Shown piece by piece: positions 27,297 through 37,680 of a stretch of DNA of 64,000 bases. A program made the translations under genes and the position numbers. A model generated the notes under the pieces. That model worked only from the letters and a program-made list of their open reading frames with translations. It did no database searches and was not told where the DNA came from. Numbering within the stretch: position 1 is the first letter of the stretch; each line of letters opens with the position of its first letter. Source of the DNA: CAAFZY01 sp964410325 (lineage in GTDB: Bacteria; Pseudomonadota; Alphaproteobacteria; RF32; CAG-239); the NCBI GenBank assembly GCA_964410325.1, contig CAYPFN010000008.1, positions 1 through 64,000 on the forward strand, written 5' to 3'.

Positions 27297-29114
27297 ATGG
27301 CTAAAAAAACCGCACAAACAAAAAAACGTACAAAAAAAATACGGCGCTCTTCCCGCAAAAGGAACCCAAACCGCCGTTTTCCGTTAAAATTTTTATTTAT
27401 CTGCGCTGTTGGCGTTATCACTGTCGTGGCCATCTATGTCGGCTACTGCTATGCAACGCTTCCGGATGTTGAAACTGCCGTATCCCATACCCGCCGGCCA
27501 TCTACGACTATCATTGCCGAAAACGGCAATGAAATTACCACTTATGGTAATAGCTTCGCCGAAGTCATTTATTTGGAAGATTTGCCTTATTATGTTCCGG
27601 CTGCTGTTGTCGATGTCGAAGACCGGCGTTTTTATTCTCATTTTGGTTTTGATGTTATCGGTTTTTCCCGAGCCATGCTTGTTAACTTAATCAAACAGCG
27701 CTATGCCCAAGGCGCCAGCACCATAACCCAGCAAGTAGCCAAAAACCTCTTTTTAACCTCGGAAAAGAATATCAAACGCAAAATTCAGGAACTGCTTTTG
27801 GCTTTTTGGCTTGAGCATAAATTCAGCAAAGAACAGATTTTAACGCTGTATCTGAATCGCGTTTATTTAGGTGCTGGCACTTACGGCATAGAAGCTGCCG
27901 CCAACAAATATTTCGGCAAAAGCTCACGTGATTTAACCCTAAAAGAAGCCGCCGTCATTGCCGGTATGCTCAAGGCTCCCTCTCGTTATAATCCGGCAAC
28001 CAGTCCAGATAAAGCGCAAACACGTTCTGAAGTTGTTTTGAGCCTGATGTTTGAACACGGTACAATTACCAAAACAGAAATGGAAAAAGCCGTTGCCGAA
28101 CCGTTGGCAAATGCCACAAAATATAAGGTAGAGGGCGCACGCCATTTTGCCGATATGGTTTATAATGAAGTCAACGCTTATATCGGCGAACGTAATCATG
28201 ACATATATGTCAGCACCACCCTTGATCAGGATCTGCAACAAAAAACCGAACAAATCCTGCAAAAAATGCTTTCCCAATATCAAGACCGCCATGTAACCGA
28301 AGGCGCTGTCGTTGTTTTGGATCGCCACGGCGCTATCAGAGCCCTGGTTGGCGGAAAAAATTATGAAGAAAGCCAGTTTAACCGCGCCACTCAGGCTTTG
28401 CGCCAACCAGGTTCGGCATTCAAACCTTTTGTGTATATCACTGCGCTTCAACAAGGTTGGAGACCGGATGATCTGATTGATGACATTCCGGTTAAAATCG
28501 GCAAATGGCAACCGGAAAATGCTGACAAACAAACTCATGGACGGGTTACCTTGAGTGAAGCATTGGCGCATTCATATAATTTGGCAACCATTAATTTAGC
28601 GGAACACTTAAATCGGCTGGATATTATCCGCAATGCCTATAAAATGGGCATTACGACCAATATTCCCGACACACCATCTTTAACGTTGGGTACGGCGGCT
28701 GTTAAAGTTTTAGATATCGCAGCTGCTTATTCAACCATAGCCAACGGCGGTTATGCTATCTGGCCGTACTCTATTTCCGAAATTTATTCTAAAGATGGAT
28801 TTCAGTTGTATCAACGGGATATGAGTGAACCGACACGAATTTTAGATAAAGATGTTGTTCGTCAAATAACCTCAATGTTAGAAGAAGTTATCGCTAACGG
28901 TACTGGCCGACGGGCGGCGCTGCCATTTTTTACCGCCGGAAAAACCGGCACTTCGCAAAATTTTCGTGACGCCTGGTTTGTCGGTTGGACCGATCAATAT
29001 GTTGCGGCAGTTTGGGTCGGCAATGACGATAATTCACCAATGGAAAAAATCGGCGGCGGTACACTTCCGGCATTAATCTGGAAAGAAATCATGCTCGCTG
29101 CCCATGAGCTTTAA
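27297..29114 (+). CDS. Class A penicillin-binding protein (glycosyltransferase/transpeptidase)
   Basis: 605 residues. It polymerises and cross-links peptidoglycan. A very basic cytosolic tail (about 1-28) precedes one membrane helix (about 29-50). The GT51 domain has EDRRFYSHFGFD, GASTITQQVAKN and LYLNRVYLGAGTYGIEAAA. The transpeptidase domain has the serine motif GSAFKPF, the SYN-type motif HSYNLAT and KTGTS. It is shorter than E. coli PBP1a and lacks the OB-like insert, closer to compact alphaproteobacterial enzymes. Confidence 0.93.
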   Translation: MAKKTAQTKKRTKKIRRSSRKRNPNRRFPLKFLFICAVGVITVVAIYVGYCYATLPDVETAVSHTRRPSTTIIAENGNEITTYGNSFAEVIYLEDLPYYVPAAVVDVEDRRFYSHFGFDVIGFSRAMLVNLIKQRYAQGASTITQQVAKNLFLTSEKNIKRKIQELLLAFWLEHKFSKEQILTLYLNRVYLGAGTYGIEAAANKYFGKSSRDLTLKEAAVIAGMLKAPSRYNPATSPDKAQTRSEVVLSLMFEHGTITKTEMEKAVAEPLANATKYKVEGARHFADMVYNEVNAYIGERNHDIYVSTTLDQDLQQKTEQILQKMLSQYQDRHVTEGAVVVLDRHGAIRALVGGKNYEESQFNRATQALRQPGSAFKPFVYITALQQGWRPDDLIDDIPVKIGKWQPENADKQTHGRVTLSEALAHSYNLATINLAEHLNRLDIIRNAYKMGITTNIPDTPSLTLGTAAVKVLDIAAAYSTIANGGYAIWPYSISEIYSKDGFQLYQRDMSEPTRILDKDVVRQITSMLEEVIANGTGRRAALPFFTAGKTGTSQNFRDAWFVGWTDQYVAAVWVGNDDNSPMEKIGGGTLPALIWKEIMLAAHEL

Positions 29115-29248
29115 TAAAGGATTATCGCTCAGGCTTATTTACATAAGAAATTTTTGCGATAATTTCTGACATTGAAAAAGAGTTTATCAATTGCTTAAAC
29201 TGTATTTCATGAGGCATGATTTTGCTCTGATTTAATCTATCTTTTAAT

Positions 29249-30085
29249 TTATTTTGCACAAATTTTTCTCTTTAATTTATTAAATAGCAATCTTATTAAA
29301 TTTTTAACTATAAAATTTTTGTGGTCTTTTTTCCAATTTTTTTCATTGCCAACTACTGAAACTTGAGCTTTTGCGCCACCTATCCACCAAGCAACTTCAG
29401 CAAATGTACTACCATAAGAATAAATTCCATTTTGACAGCGAGATAACAAAAAGATATCAGCTACAGCATCTATCATCAACGAATAATTTTTATTTGGGAG
29501 TTCAATGATTCTATCGGGAAATTGTGATTTAAAATAATCACTTACCTTAGAAGACATTGCACTCAGAAAGAACATTGTATTTTGAGGAAATTTTTGCATT
29601 TGTTTTACAAAATCTTCTAAATTTTCATTTCTTCCAGCTTTTTCCCAATCAAGATTATTTCTAACCTGAAGAGCAACCGTTCCTCGAGGAAGATCAATAT
29701 CCTTTATTCTTTTTTTGACTTGTGCAGATGGTTTTAACTTATTAAAAAAATCCAGATATAATTTGCGATTTTCTTCCGAAATATCATTGTATTTCAAATC
29801 AATATCTTCTTTAGCATACAATTTCCAATGATATCCTTGTTTGTACAAACATTCCGATTTGAAAAGTTTTTTATATTTTTTTACATCTTTCTCAGAGCAA
29901 AGCTCAATCATTTCTGCTTTGCTTTCAAATTGAAAGAGTTCAGAAAATGATGCTGTAACCCACCCTTTCTTTTTCCAAACAAGAGTAAATTTTTGCGGTT
30001 TATAATACTCATACAAAGACGCAAAATATTTAAGTCGGTTACCAATTCCTCCTTGGCATAGATAAAAGATATTATTTTTGTACAT
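29249..30085 (-). CDS. Fucosyltransferase-like glycosyltransferase
   Basis: 278 residues. The N-terminus LCQGGIGNRLKYFASLYEY matches the GxGNRL nucleotide-sugar loop of the O-/alpha-1,6-fucosyltransferase-like fold; VALQVRNNLDW sits where the HxRRxD arginine motif is expected, and SRCQNGIYSYGSTFAEVAWWIG is the typical C-terminal donor-binding block. It is the last gene of the polysaccharide operon and overlaps its neighbour by 14 bases. The donor sugar is not determined. Confidence 0.65.
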   Translation of the reverse strand: MYKNNIFYLCQGGIGNRLKYFASLYEYYKPQKFTLVWKKKGWVTASFSELFQFESKAEMIELCSEKDVKKYKKLFKSECLYKQGYHWKLYAKEDIDLKYNDISEENRKLYLDFFNKLKPSAQVKKRIKDIDLPRGTVALQVRNNLDWEKAGRNENLEDFVKQMQKFPQNTMFFLSAMSSKVSDYFKSQFPDRIIELPNKNYSLMIDAVADIFLLSRCQNGIYSYGSTFAEVAWWIGGAKAQVSVVGNEKNWKKDHKNFIVKNLIRLLFNKLKRKICAK

Positions 30086-31121
30086 TTTTATTTAACCTAT
30101 TGATTTTATTGTTATATTGATATGCATAAAAAATAAATGATGCACATAATTGAATAAAATAGCCTATAGAAGAGATACACTCTCTCATTGTAAACTTCGT
30201 AAAGAACTTTGATAGATGTTTTTTAAATCGTCTATATTTAGGATTGAATAATTGCAAATCGGACCATGTTTTGGGAATAACAAAGCTTTTGTCACAATAT
30301 TTTTGATAATTGATATGCCAGTTAAGAGGATGCGCTGTTTCGCTATTACCAAATTGTTTATTATATTTTTGACAAACGATATCAAATTGTTTTTTATATT
30401 CTAAAAGCCATGTATTATTAACCAAAGATAACTCTGATAATTCAGCCAATTCGGATGAATATGACATATAATTCTCAAATTGAAAATTAATGCCGTTTTT
30501 TTTCAAAAAAGACATCCAAATGTATTGCTCGGTATGCCATCTAGTATAACAACCTTCAATATGAGGCAAATCAGGATTATTTTTAAAATATTCGCTGGTT
30601 TGCGGTTCCGGAGCCAAAGGGATATCCCAAATATTAAGCAAATCTTCTTTCAAGCCAAACATCATCCAATCACCAGGATGAAACAAATGAGGTTTGTTTT
30701 TTAACAGTGGTTCTCGAGTATACAAACTATTAATCAACACCCGTTCTTGCAAAATTTTGCATTGACTGTTTCTTTTTTGATATTTTGCAAAATAAGATAA
30801 AAATTTTGTTCCCTTAATCAACATATCTGAACGCAATTTCAATACATATTTTTTTGATGCTTTTTTTATTCCATTCTGCGTTGAAACAATTTGACGATTT
30901 TGATTTTGAAATTTTCCATCAAAAGTAAAAATAAAAGCTCCAGGATCTTTATTTAAGATCAGTACATCATAATCCAAATTTAGGATAGATTTATTTTTCC
31001 ATGTAGAAAGGATGATTTCCGCCTCCGGCAAATGCTTTCGGATACTTTTAAGGCATTTGCTGGTATATTTAGGCTCTATTTTTCCTTGCACAATAACAGA
31101 TATGTCTTTTGCTGAGATCAT
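30072..31121 (-). CDS. WavE-family LPS/polysaccharide glycosyltransferase
   Basis: 349 residues. It begins DISVIVQGKIEPKYTSKCLKSIRK and has NRQIVSTQNGIKKASKKYVLKLRSD, the pattern of WavE-type core-oligosaccharide proteins, with RSD as the probable metal-binding triad. HPGDWMMFGLKEDLLNIW is shared with the two WavE-like modules of the neighbouring large protein. The C-terminus has a hydrophobic segment (near 320-335). One base separates it from the upstream gene. Confidence 0.75.
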   Translation of the reverse strand: MISAKDISVIVQGKIEPKYTSKCLKSIRKHLPEAEIILSTWKNKSILNLDYDVLILNKDPGAFIFTFDGKFQNQNRQIVSTQNGIKKASKKYVLKLRSDMLIKGTKFLSYFAKYQKRNSQCKILQERVLINSLYTREPLLKNKPHLFHPGDWMMFGLKEDLLNIWDIPLAPEPQTSEYFKNNPDLPHIEGCYTRWHTEQYIWMSFLKKNGINFQFENYMSYSSELAELSELSLVNNTWLLEYKKQFDIVCQKYNKQFGNSETAHPLNWHINYQKYCDKSFVIPKTWSDLQLFNPKYRRFKKHLSKFFTKFTMRECISSIGYFIQLCASFIFYAYQYNNKINRLNKNVQK

Positions 31122-31122
31122 G

Positions 31123-34100
31123 TTATCCTAATATGATAATTTTAATAGATCTTAACACATGGACAAGCAATTTTACTAAATAGAAAAGTATTGAAAATGG
31201 TTCTAAAAGCCAATTTACAAATTTTTTGACAGGTGTCCAAAAACGTTGGGCATGTTTTTCCAATTTTTGTACTGCTTTTGAAGAAAACACCATAATTTTC
31301 AATCTGTTTTTTAATGTATTATTAATGCCAAAACAATGGTTTTGAGAGGCTGCTAAAATACAAGGTTGAACAATATTTAAAAACTTTTTTTGAAATTTAT
31401 AGTTTTTTATATCTGTTTTATCACACCTTATTATGTTAATTTCTTCTTCCTTAAATAAACGAGCAAAATTTTTCCATCTTTTTTTATTTAATAATAACAT
31501 GGCATGTTCTAACATGCCACTCTTTCCTTTAAAATTATCATAAAAATCTTGTATGTATACATCTTTTTCTTGTTTTGACAAATATTTTGACAATAAATCT
31601 TCCAGTGATTTAATTTGATATTTATACTTATCATTATTTTTAAAAATATAACTTAGATATAGGACAATTTCAAAAATTCCATATCTGATATCTTTGGGAA
31701 GAGTAATGCTTTTTGATGTTTTTTGAGAATTTAGATTCCATATTTTTTTAGCCATCTCTATAAAACTTCCATGCTTTTTCACCATATCTTTAAGTATTGC
31801 TGTTTTATAAAACCAAACAAAATGCTCTAGAGGCCATTTATCTACATGGGAGTCAATTAAGTTATCAATATTTTCACAAAAGGTCATAAAATCCTTAGAT
31901 CTTTTAGTATTATCAATTGAAGATACAATTAAATATGGTTTTTTGAAAAAACTTTGTTTTAATTGTTCCATATTTGTCTTTTTAACAAATAAACTTTCGC
32001 TGTCTAAAACAAGGTAATCTTCTCTATCAAGAAACAACATGGCATACATTTTCTTCAATGTTTGAAAAGTAAAACGACCATATCGTTCTAACAATTGCTC
32101 CGGAGTTTCTAGTATTTTATTGCTTTTTAATATATCGTCAAAAAATATAGTTTTTATCCGTAATTTTGTTTTATATTTTTTTGTAATTTTGGAAAAATAT
32201 TTATCTTCATCTTTATTAATAACAAAAACTATTTCTGTTGAATCTTTATCCAATAAAAATTTATCTGTACTTTGTAAAAATTTTTTTACAAACTTAAAAT
32301 GATTTTTATAAGTAGGCATTATGATTGTATTTTTTATAATATTTGGTTTTGCTTGTCTTTTATTCTTTGCTAATAAAGACCTAATTTTCTTAATTTCTAA
32401 GCATAATTTTATATACAAAATATCTTTATCAAAAAAACTGTTAAAAGTATTTGTAGCACAATATTTATTGTATAGTGCTTTCCATTTATATGGAGTATAA
32501 CAAGACAAAAATCTTTTAGGATTTTGATAGATTGAAAATTTATCTGTTTGAAAATCAACACCAAATGTTCGGTAATTAACCAAAATAAAGTTAGATGCAA
32601 ACAAATGCTCTGTAAGTGAAATATTTTCTTGAGAATTATCATCATAGGTAGACAAATTAATTTTTATGCCTTTTTTTTCTAAAAATTTTATAAAAATATA
32701 CTGTTCTGGAATGTATTTTCCATATATACCTTTAAAACTCACCTTTACATCTTGCTCTTTCAACAGAGGAATATCCCAATAATCCATCATATCTGAGGTC
32801 AAGCCAAACAAAACCATATCGGAAGGATGAAAAGGATAATTTATTTTCATATATTTATTAGCATATATTCCCTTTTTATAAACATTTGGATCTCTGGTAA
32901 AGTATGATGGAATAAGCAATCTATGCTGAAGCAAATGATATCCTTCTTCATATTTTGTACATTGATTCAAAAGATTTAAAAAGCTATTATCTTTAAGAAC
33001 AGCATTACTTCTTATTTTCAAGCAATATTTTCTGGTAGCTTGTTTTATTCCATTTAGTGTAGATACAATTTGGCGATTTACATTATTATTTATACCATCG
33101 AGTGTCAGAGGAAAATTTCCTGGATCTTTATTTAAAACCAATTTATCATAATTTAAATTTTTTACATCACTTCCTTCCCATGTAGAAAGTATAATCTCCG
33201 AAAATGGAAGTTGTTTCCGTATACTTTTGATGCATTTATCAATAATCCCCTTTTCTGCCAACCCTTGAACCACAACAGATACATCTCTACTTTTAATTTT
33301 TGTTTTTGATTCTTTAATTTTATACTTTTTCTCTATATCTTTCTGATATTTTTTTAGGTAATTTTCTAAATTTTCTGAATAACCAATATATTGGGTGTAC
33401 CAATTATAATAATCCTCAAAAGTATATGCCCAGCGTTGGTAAAATCCTTTTAACCAATCAAAGGGAGAAGTTATATCGGCAACTCTATAATCTATGCAAT
33501 ATAGATTATTTATAAAAATTTTATGACTATCTTCAATAATTTCCTCGTCTATATCATTATATAAACTGTTTTTTTTGTATTTAATTTTACTTTTTTCTAT
33601 ATTTCTAAGCCAGATTTGTTGCTCACACGCATATTTATAAGCTCTTGGATATTCCGTTTGTTTTATTCCATGAATTACACAATACTGACTATCTTCTTTA
33701 GTTATCAAGGGAATTTTCCACAACTCTACTAAATCTTCCGTATATCCTATTTGCACATAGTCAACGATATGATATGCTAAATTTGTTTTTTGGGCAGACG
33801 CAGGACAAAACATAAAAATTCTGTGATTAAACATCTTATAGTTTAAATCGACATCTAAATTAAGATCTTCAAATTCACAATAAATCTTCCAAATTTTATC
33901 TGATTTCAATATAAAATCTGGTCTAAATTTTACGGCATACTTTGTTCTGACATGAAGCAATCCATTGTATGAAGATACTATTTGACGATTTAGGTTGTTT
34001 TTGTGCGATAAACCTTTCGTATTTGGATAGAATACATCCCCTAAATCTCCTGGATCAATATTGAATACAACCTCATCGCAATCTATATCTGAAACATCTG

Positions 34101-34227
34101 TACCAGCCCAAGTCGAAAAAATTATATGAGAACCAGAAAAATATTTTCGTATACTGGAGATACATTCATGTATTTCTGGTTTTTTATTTCCTTGAATTAC
34201 AAAAGTTAAGTCTTTATTATCTATCAT
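31123..34227 (-). CDS. Three-module glycosyltransferase: WavE-WavE-GT
   Basis: 1034 residues. Module 1 (about 5-300) and module 2 (about 314-610) are WavE-like, each with VxQG, STW, N(R)QIVS and a K.R.(D) segment. Module 1 reads FRPD (D104) but module 2 reads IRSN (N408), losing the acidic residue present in the single-module neighbour. Module 3 (from about 633) opens NTIIMPTYKNHFKF and has YLVLDSESLFVKK, resembling DUF6492-type GT-A enzymes. Hydrophobic and basic residues close the protein. It probably adds several sugars in order. The coding DNA is markedly AT-rich. AAGGAG precedes the ATG, which overlaps the upstream stop. Confidence 0.7.
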   Translation of the reverse strand: MIDNKDLTFVIQGNKKPEIHECISSIRKYFSGSHIIFSTWAGTDVSDIDCDEVVFNIDPGDLGDVFYPNTKGLSHKNNLNRQIVSSYNGLLHVRTKYAVKFRPDFILKSDKIWKIYCEFEDLNLDVDLNYKMFNHRIFMFCPASAQKTNLAYHIVDYVQIGYTEDLVELWKIPLITKEDSQYCVIHGIKQTEYPRAYKYACEQQIWLRNIEKSKIKYKKNSLYNDIDEEIIEDSHKIFINNLYCIDYRVADITSPFDWLKGFYQRWAYTFEDYYNWYTQYIGYSENLENYLKKYQKDIEKKYKIKESKTKIKSRDVSVVVQGLAEKGIIDKCIKSIRKQLPFSEIILSTWEGSDVKNLNYDKLVLNKDPGNFPLTLDGINNNVNRQIVSTLNGIKQATRKYCLKIRSNAVLKDNSFLNLLNQCTKYEEGYHLLQHRLLIPSYFTRDPNVYKKGIYANKYMKINYPFHPSDMVLFGLTSDMMDYWDIPLLKEQDVKVSFKGIYGKYIPEQYIFIKFLEKKGIKINLSTYDDNSQENISLTEHLFASNFILVNYRTFGVDFQTDKFSIYQNPKRFLSCYTPYKWKALYNKYCATNTFNSFFDKDILYIKLCLEIKKIRSLLAKNKRQAKPNIIKNTIIMPTYKNHFKFVKKFLQSTDKFLLDKDSTEIVFVINKDEDKYFSKITKKYKTKLRIKTIFFDDILKSNKILETPEQLLERYGRFTFQTLKKMYAMLFLDREDYLVLDSESLFVKKTNMEQLKQSFFKKPYLIVSSIDNTKRSKDFMTFCENIDNLIDSHVDKWPLEHFVWFYKTAILKDMVKKHGSFIEMAKKIWNLNSQKTSKSITLPKDIRYGIFEIVLYLSYIFKNNDKYKYQIKSLEDLLSKYLSKQEKDVYIQDFYDNFKGKSGMLEHAMLLLNKKRWKNFARLFKEEEINIIRCDKTDIKNYKFQKKFLNIVQPCILAASQNHCFGINNTLKNRLKIMVFSSKAVQKLEKHAQRFWTPVKKFVNWLLEPFSILFYLVKLLVHVLRSIKIIILG

Positions 34228-36608
34228 AATTTAACTCCTTTTATATAAGACTTAATTTGTTTTCTATATTCTTTATATTTTTTATATTTTTCTTTATAAT
34301 GTTTGCGCATTTTTCCAAAATAAATTTTTCTCAATATTTTATAACGAAAATATTTTCTGTTTATCTCATCTTTGCACAAAAGAAGCCTCAGAACTTGGTT
34401 ATTAGTTTCTGTATTTGTTGGTAAAATATTTTGCACTTCTCTATTTGCTAGCAAATCATATGTTGAAACAGAAGTATTTTTTGGAAAAGTCAAAGCTTCT
34501 TTAATCCATCTTAGAGCTTTCTCTTTCTGCTTTGATAAAATGGAAGAAAACTTATTTTTATCAAATTTTTCTAACAAATCCATATGTGATAAAATTCCTG
34601 TTACATCAAAAAACATACGTTTTTCTTCTTTGAATATTGATAAAAGAGATGTAAACCGAGACGTACCTCTTACCTGATTTACAATAGAAACAAATGGTTT
34701 GTTGAAAATCATGGCAAAACATGTCCCATGGAAGGAATCAGTTATAACGGCTTCGGCATTTTTAAAATAATAAAGCCAATCTTCAACCTCCACACCCTTC
34801 TGAGCCTTTTCTTTTTTCATTAAAACATTTCCGTCGCAAATATTAACCAATTTAAGTCCTAATTCTTCAGCAGTTGATTTTATTATATTTTCTTTTTCTT
34901 CCGTTGTATCCAAAATATAGCTCAAAAGATATGGCTCATCTGATTTCACTTTTGCTTTTTCAATTACTTTCTCATATTCAGCAAAATCACATAAAAAAAC
35001 AGGATCCAAAATATGCTCAGCTTTTACACCAAATATATTTTTACAAATATCCACACCATCAGCCTCTCTAACAGAAACACGATCCAACCTATGCATATGA
35101 AATTTTGCTTCACCCCACTCAGACTTAGGATCAACATATCCATCACCAAAAGACGTTGCGATAGATATTTTTCTTTTATCGTCATGAGCAAAATCCAAGA
35201 AGAAGGTTTTTCCAAATGGTTTAGGATAATGCCATAACTGATCAGATGCCAAGACAAAATTATCAATCAAACTATTTAAAACGGAAAGTTCTTTTTTACT
35301 TCTTTTGATAGAGGTAATCGGAGCTTTGAATCTACGCATAAATCGACGAGAAAGAATATGCGGATCATTCAAATGTTCCTCATTAACTAGACCAGAGGAA
35401 TCAACTAAAATAGATGTATACCCCATTGATTCCAGGAGCTTGTATAAAGCATAAGCCGTCAAAATAGCCCCATAATTTTCAAAAAACCAAATACCAACAA
35501 TACCAACATCATATTTATCATTTAAGGCGAAATCGACAGATTTTGAAAAATTTTGTGTTTTTCTTAAATCAAAAAATCTTTTTCTTTTGGCTTCATTTAT
35601 CTGTGTCGGAGCATAAAAACATCTATTATACTTTGTACTTTCTTCAATATTTTTTTTCTTAACCAATTGTGCATTTCGGCTAATTTCCTTAAATATTATT
35701 TCTCCTTTCTTGGAATTAATCATGACACAAGAAGTTCCCTTAGGATGTCTTAATGGCTTGTCATAAAACTCTATACCCCAAAAATCGGCAAGCGTTATAT
35801 CTCCTTGTCTGGGCATGTGATTAAATGGGCAAGTGCCACAACTTTTTCTATAAAAAAGCGCTCTTTCAAAGCCTGCAAAATATGCATTATTTCTTTCTAA
35901 TTTTACCTCTGATCCATCATTTAGATAAAAAGTTAATTTAAATACACCCCAACCATCTTTTTTAGGCCTAAAATTAACGGATTTTATCTTATTTTTATAA
36001 GGTAACTCCTTTAAAAAATCTTGCCAAATTTTTTGGGAAGGAACACCATGACAGACGATATCTGCCGTCAACAAATTCTCATATTTTTTACCTAAATATT
36101 TATTAAAACCGGCAACCTGACATGGTGTTCCAGTGAACAATACATATTTTCCCGAATCCAAATATTTTTTTAATTCTGTAAATGTTTTTTTAGTGTTACT
36201 TTGAACATATTTTGAATAGCGAAGTTTATCTAAATCCTCTTTATTATGAACAATGACATGTTCAACATTAAAATTTTTATCCCAAGCGGCACCACAAACA
36301 TAGCCTCCTTTATCCAAAACATAATTGGCCAGAAGCGTGAAAGCACCACCTGAGGAACTTTTCATTCTGATTTCGTCATTGGCCCAAACAGCATAACATT
36401 CCGGTTCTTTGCTATTTTTGTATTGAGGATTATAAGCGGCACAGCTTTTAAGACACAGACCACAATCGACACATTCGTCATTATTAATAACTGGATACAA
36501 AAAGCCCTCATCATTGGGTTGCATACTAATTGCTTTTTTAGGACAAATATTATAACAAGCACCACAACCTGTACAAATTTTTTCATCAACTAATTTAATA
36601 TTGTTCAT
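34224..36608 (-). CDS. Ferredoxin/FrhB-like protein fused to polysaccharide pyruvyl transferase
   Basis: 794 residues. The N-terminal 2[4Fe-4S] domain has cysteines at 12, 15, 18, 22 and 46, 49, 52, 56. A coenzyme F420 hydrogenase beta-subunit-like part follows (about 70-360; SSGGAFTLLANYVLD, FTGTPCQVAGF, CPFNHMPRQGDITLADFWG). From about 367 a pyruvyl transferase domain starts YDVGIVGIWFFENYGAILT and continues with DSFHGTCFAMIFNKPF. FrhB-like proteins near pyruvyl transferases occur in exopolysaccharide loci of anaerobes; the redox role is not known. The start has AAGGAG and overlaps the acyltransferase gene by 14 bases. Confidence 0.82.
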   Translation of the reverse strand: MNNIKLVDEKICTGCGACYNICPKKAISMQPNDEGFLYPVINNDECVDCGLCLKSCAAYNPQYKNSKEPECYAVWANDEIRMKSSSGGAFTLLANYVLDKGGYVCGAAWDKNFNVEHVIVHNKEDLDKLRYSKYVQSNTKKTFTELKKYLDSGKYVLFTGTPCQVAGFNKYLGKKYENLLTADIVCHGVPSQKIWQDFLKELPYKNKIKSVNFRPKKDGWGVFKLTFYLNDGSEVKLERNNAYFAGFERALFYRKSCGTCPFNHMPRQGDITLADFWGIEFYDKPLRHPKGTSCVMINSKKGEIIFKEISRNAQLVKKKNIEESTKYNRCFYAPTQINEAKRKRFFDLRKTQNFSKSVDFALNDKYDVGIVGIWFFENYGAILTAYALYKLLESMGYTSILVDSSGLVNEEHLNDPHILSRRFMRRFKAPITSIKRSKKELSVLNSLIDNFVLASDQLWHYPKPFGKTFFLDFAHDDKRKISIATSFGDGYVDPKSEWGEAKFHMHRLDRVSVREADGVDICKNIFGVKAEHILDPVFLCDFAEYEKVIEKAKVKSDEPYLLSYILDTTEEKENIIKSTAEELGLKLVNICDGNVLMKKEKAQKGVEVEDWLYYFKNAEAVITDSFHGTCFAMIFNKPFVSIVNQVRGTSRFTSLLSIFKEEKRMFFDVTGILSHMDLLEKFDKNKFSSILSKQKEKALRWIKEALTFPKNTSVSTYDLLANREVQNILPTNTETNNQVLRLLLCKDEINRKYFRYKILRKIYFGKMRKHYKEKYKKYKEYRKQIKSYIKGVKL

Positions 36609-37680
36609 ATTTACTCCTTATCTTGTTATAAAGTGATGACAATTTTTCATATGATTTTTTTTCACACATATAATATAATATAATACCGAAAGCACACGGA
36701 AATAAAATAGATATAATCAAACAAGTGGAAATAGGATATTCCGTTTTCAAATGAAGATAAAGCTTTGAATTTGATAAAAGATTTCCTTTTGCAAACAAAA
36801 TCTGCGGAATATATTGCAGAATATAAATAGAATATGAATATATTCCCAATTTTCCTAAAAATGGTTGATTTAATAATCTCGAAAAAGCACCTTTTTGAAT
36901 AAAGAATAAAATTACTAAAATTGAAAAAACGACTATTCCGTATGCATATTCTGATAATTTTAGCGTATTGAAGAAAAGCAAATCTATAAAAATACCAAAA
37001 AAAAGAAGCTCTAATATTGTAAAAAATATTATTGTACCTTTTTTGATTAATCGTGTTTCCTGAAAATAATTTATGTAACTTATAAAAATTCGGATTAAAA
37101 TTCCCAAACCTATTCCAAACAGCCCTCGCCAAACCCCAAGCAATCCCGGTAGCACTCTTACCTTATGTATGTAAATCATCACGCCTATATAGGACATTAT
37201 TGCAACGATAAAAGTAGATATTTTATGAGGGAATATTTTAAATAAAGATAAATAAAATAAAGACACCCAAAACAATGGCCCTAAGTACCACAAATGAGAA
37301 TTATTATATATAAATCTAATCTGTGTTGCGTCATTAAAAAGCGCAATATTTCTTATAAAAAAGAAAGTCATAAAATTGTCTTTAAAATGCGTTTCTTGTG
37401 TAATTAATCCGACATAATTCAAGCAAAAAACAAATAAAAAAGATAATATGACTATAGGCATTAGTCTGATATATCTTTTCACAACAAAATCTTGATAAGA
37501 AATATCTTTTTTTATTTGAGTAAACAAAAAAAATCCCGATAAAATAAAGAAAAAACTCACCCCAATATCCGTTCTTTCTTTTATTAAGTCAAACCCAATC
37601 AAAGGAGCGTGAACTATCAATATCGACAGACAGGATAAAAATTTTACAAAATCTAAATTGTAATATCTAGTATTGTTCAT
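36595..37680 (-). CDS. Acyltransferase family 3 (OafA-like) membrane protein
   Basis: 361 residues with about ten membrane helices. The N-terminus YYNLDFVKFLSCLSILIVHAPL carries the conserved histidine of the family, and FFFILSGFFLF follows. Such enzymes O-acetylate LPS or capsule sugars in the inner membrane. The next helix set includes SHLWYLGPLFWVSL. The gene overlaps both neighbours. Confidence 0.85.
   Translation of the reverse strand: MNNTRYYNLDFVKFLSCLSILIVHAPLIGFDLIKERTDIGVSFFFILSGFFLFTQIKKDISYQDFVVKRYIRLMPIVILSFLFVFCLNYVGLITQETHFKDNFMTFFFIRNIALFNDATQIRFIYNNSHLWYLGPLFWVSLFYLSLFKIFPHKISTFIVAIMSYIGVMIYIHKVRVLPGLLGVWRGLFGIGLGILIRIFISYINYFQETRLIKKGTIIFFTILELLFFGIFIDLLFFNTLKLSEYAYGIVVFSILVILFFIQKGAFSRLLNQPFLGKLGIYSYSIYILQYIPQILFAKGNLLSNSKLYLHLKTEYPISTCLIISILFPCAFGIILYYMCEKKSYEKLSSLYNKIRSKYEQY

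Noticed and set aside
27939..28571. 210-codon antisense frame inside the PBP gene
   Set aside because: It is a shadow of a strongly conserved gene and has no signals of its own.
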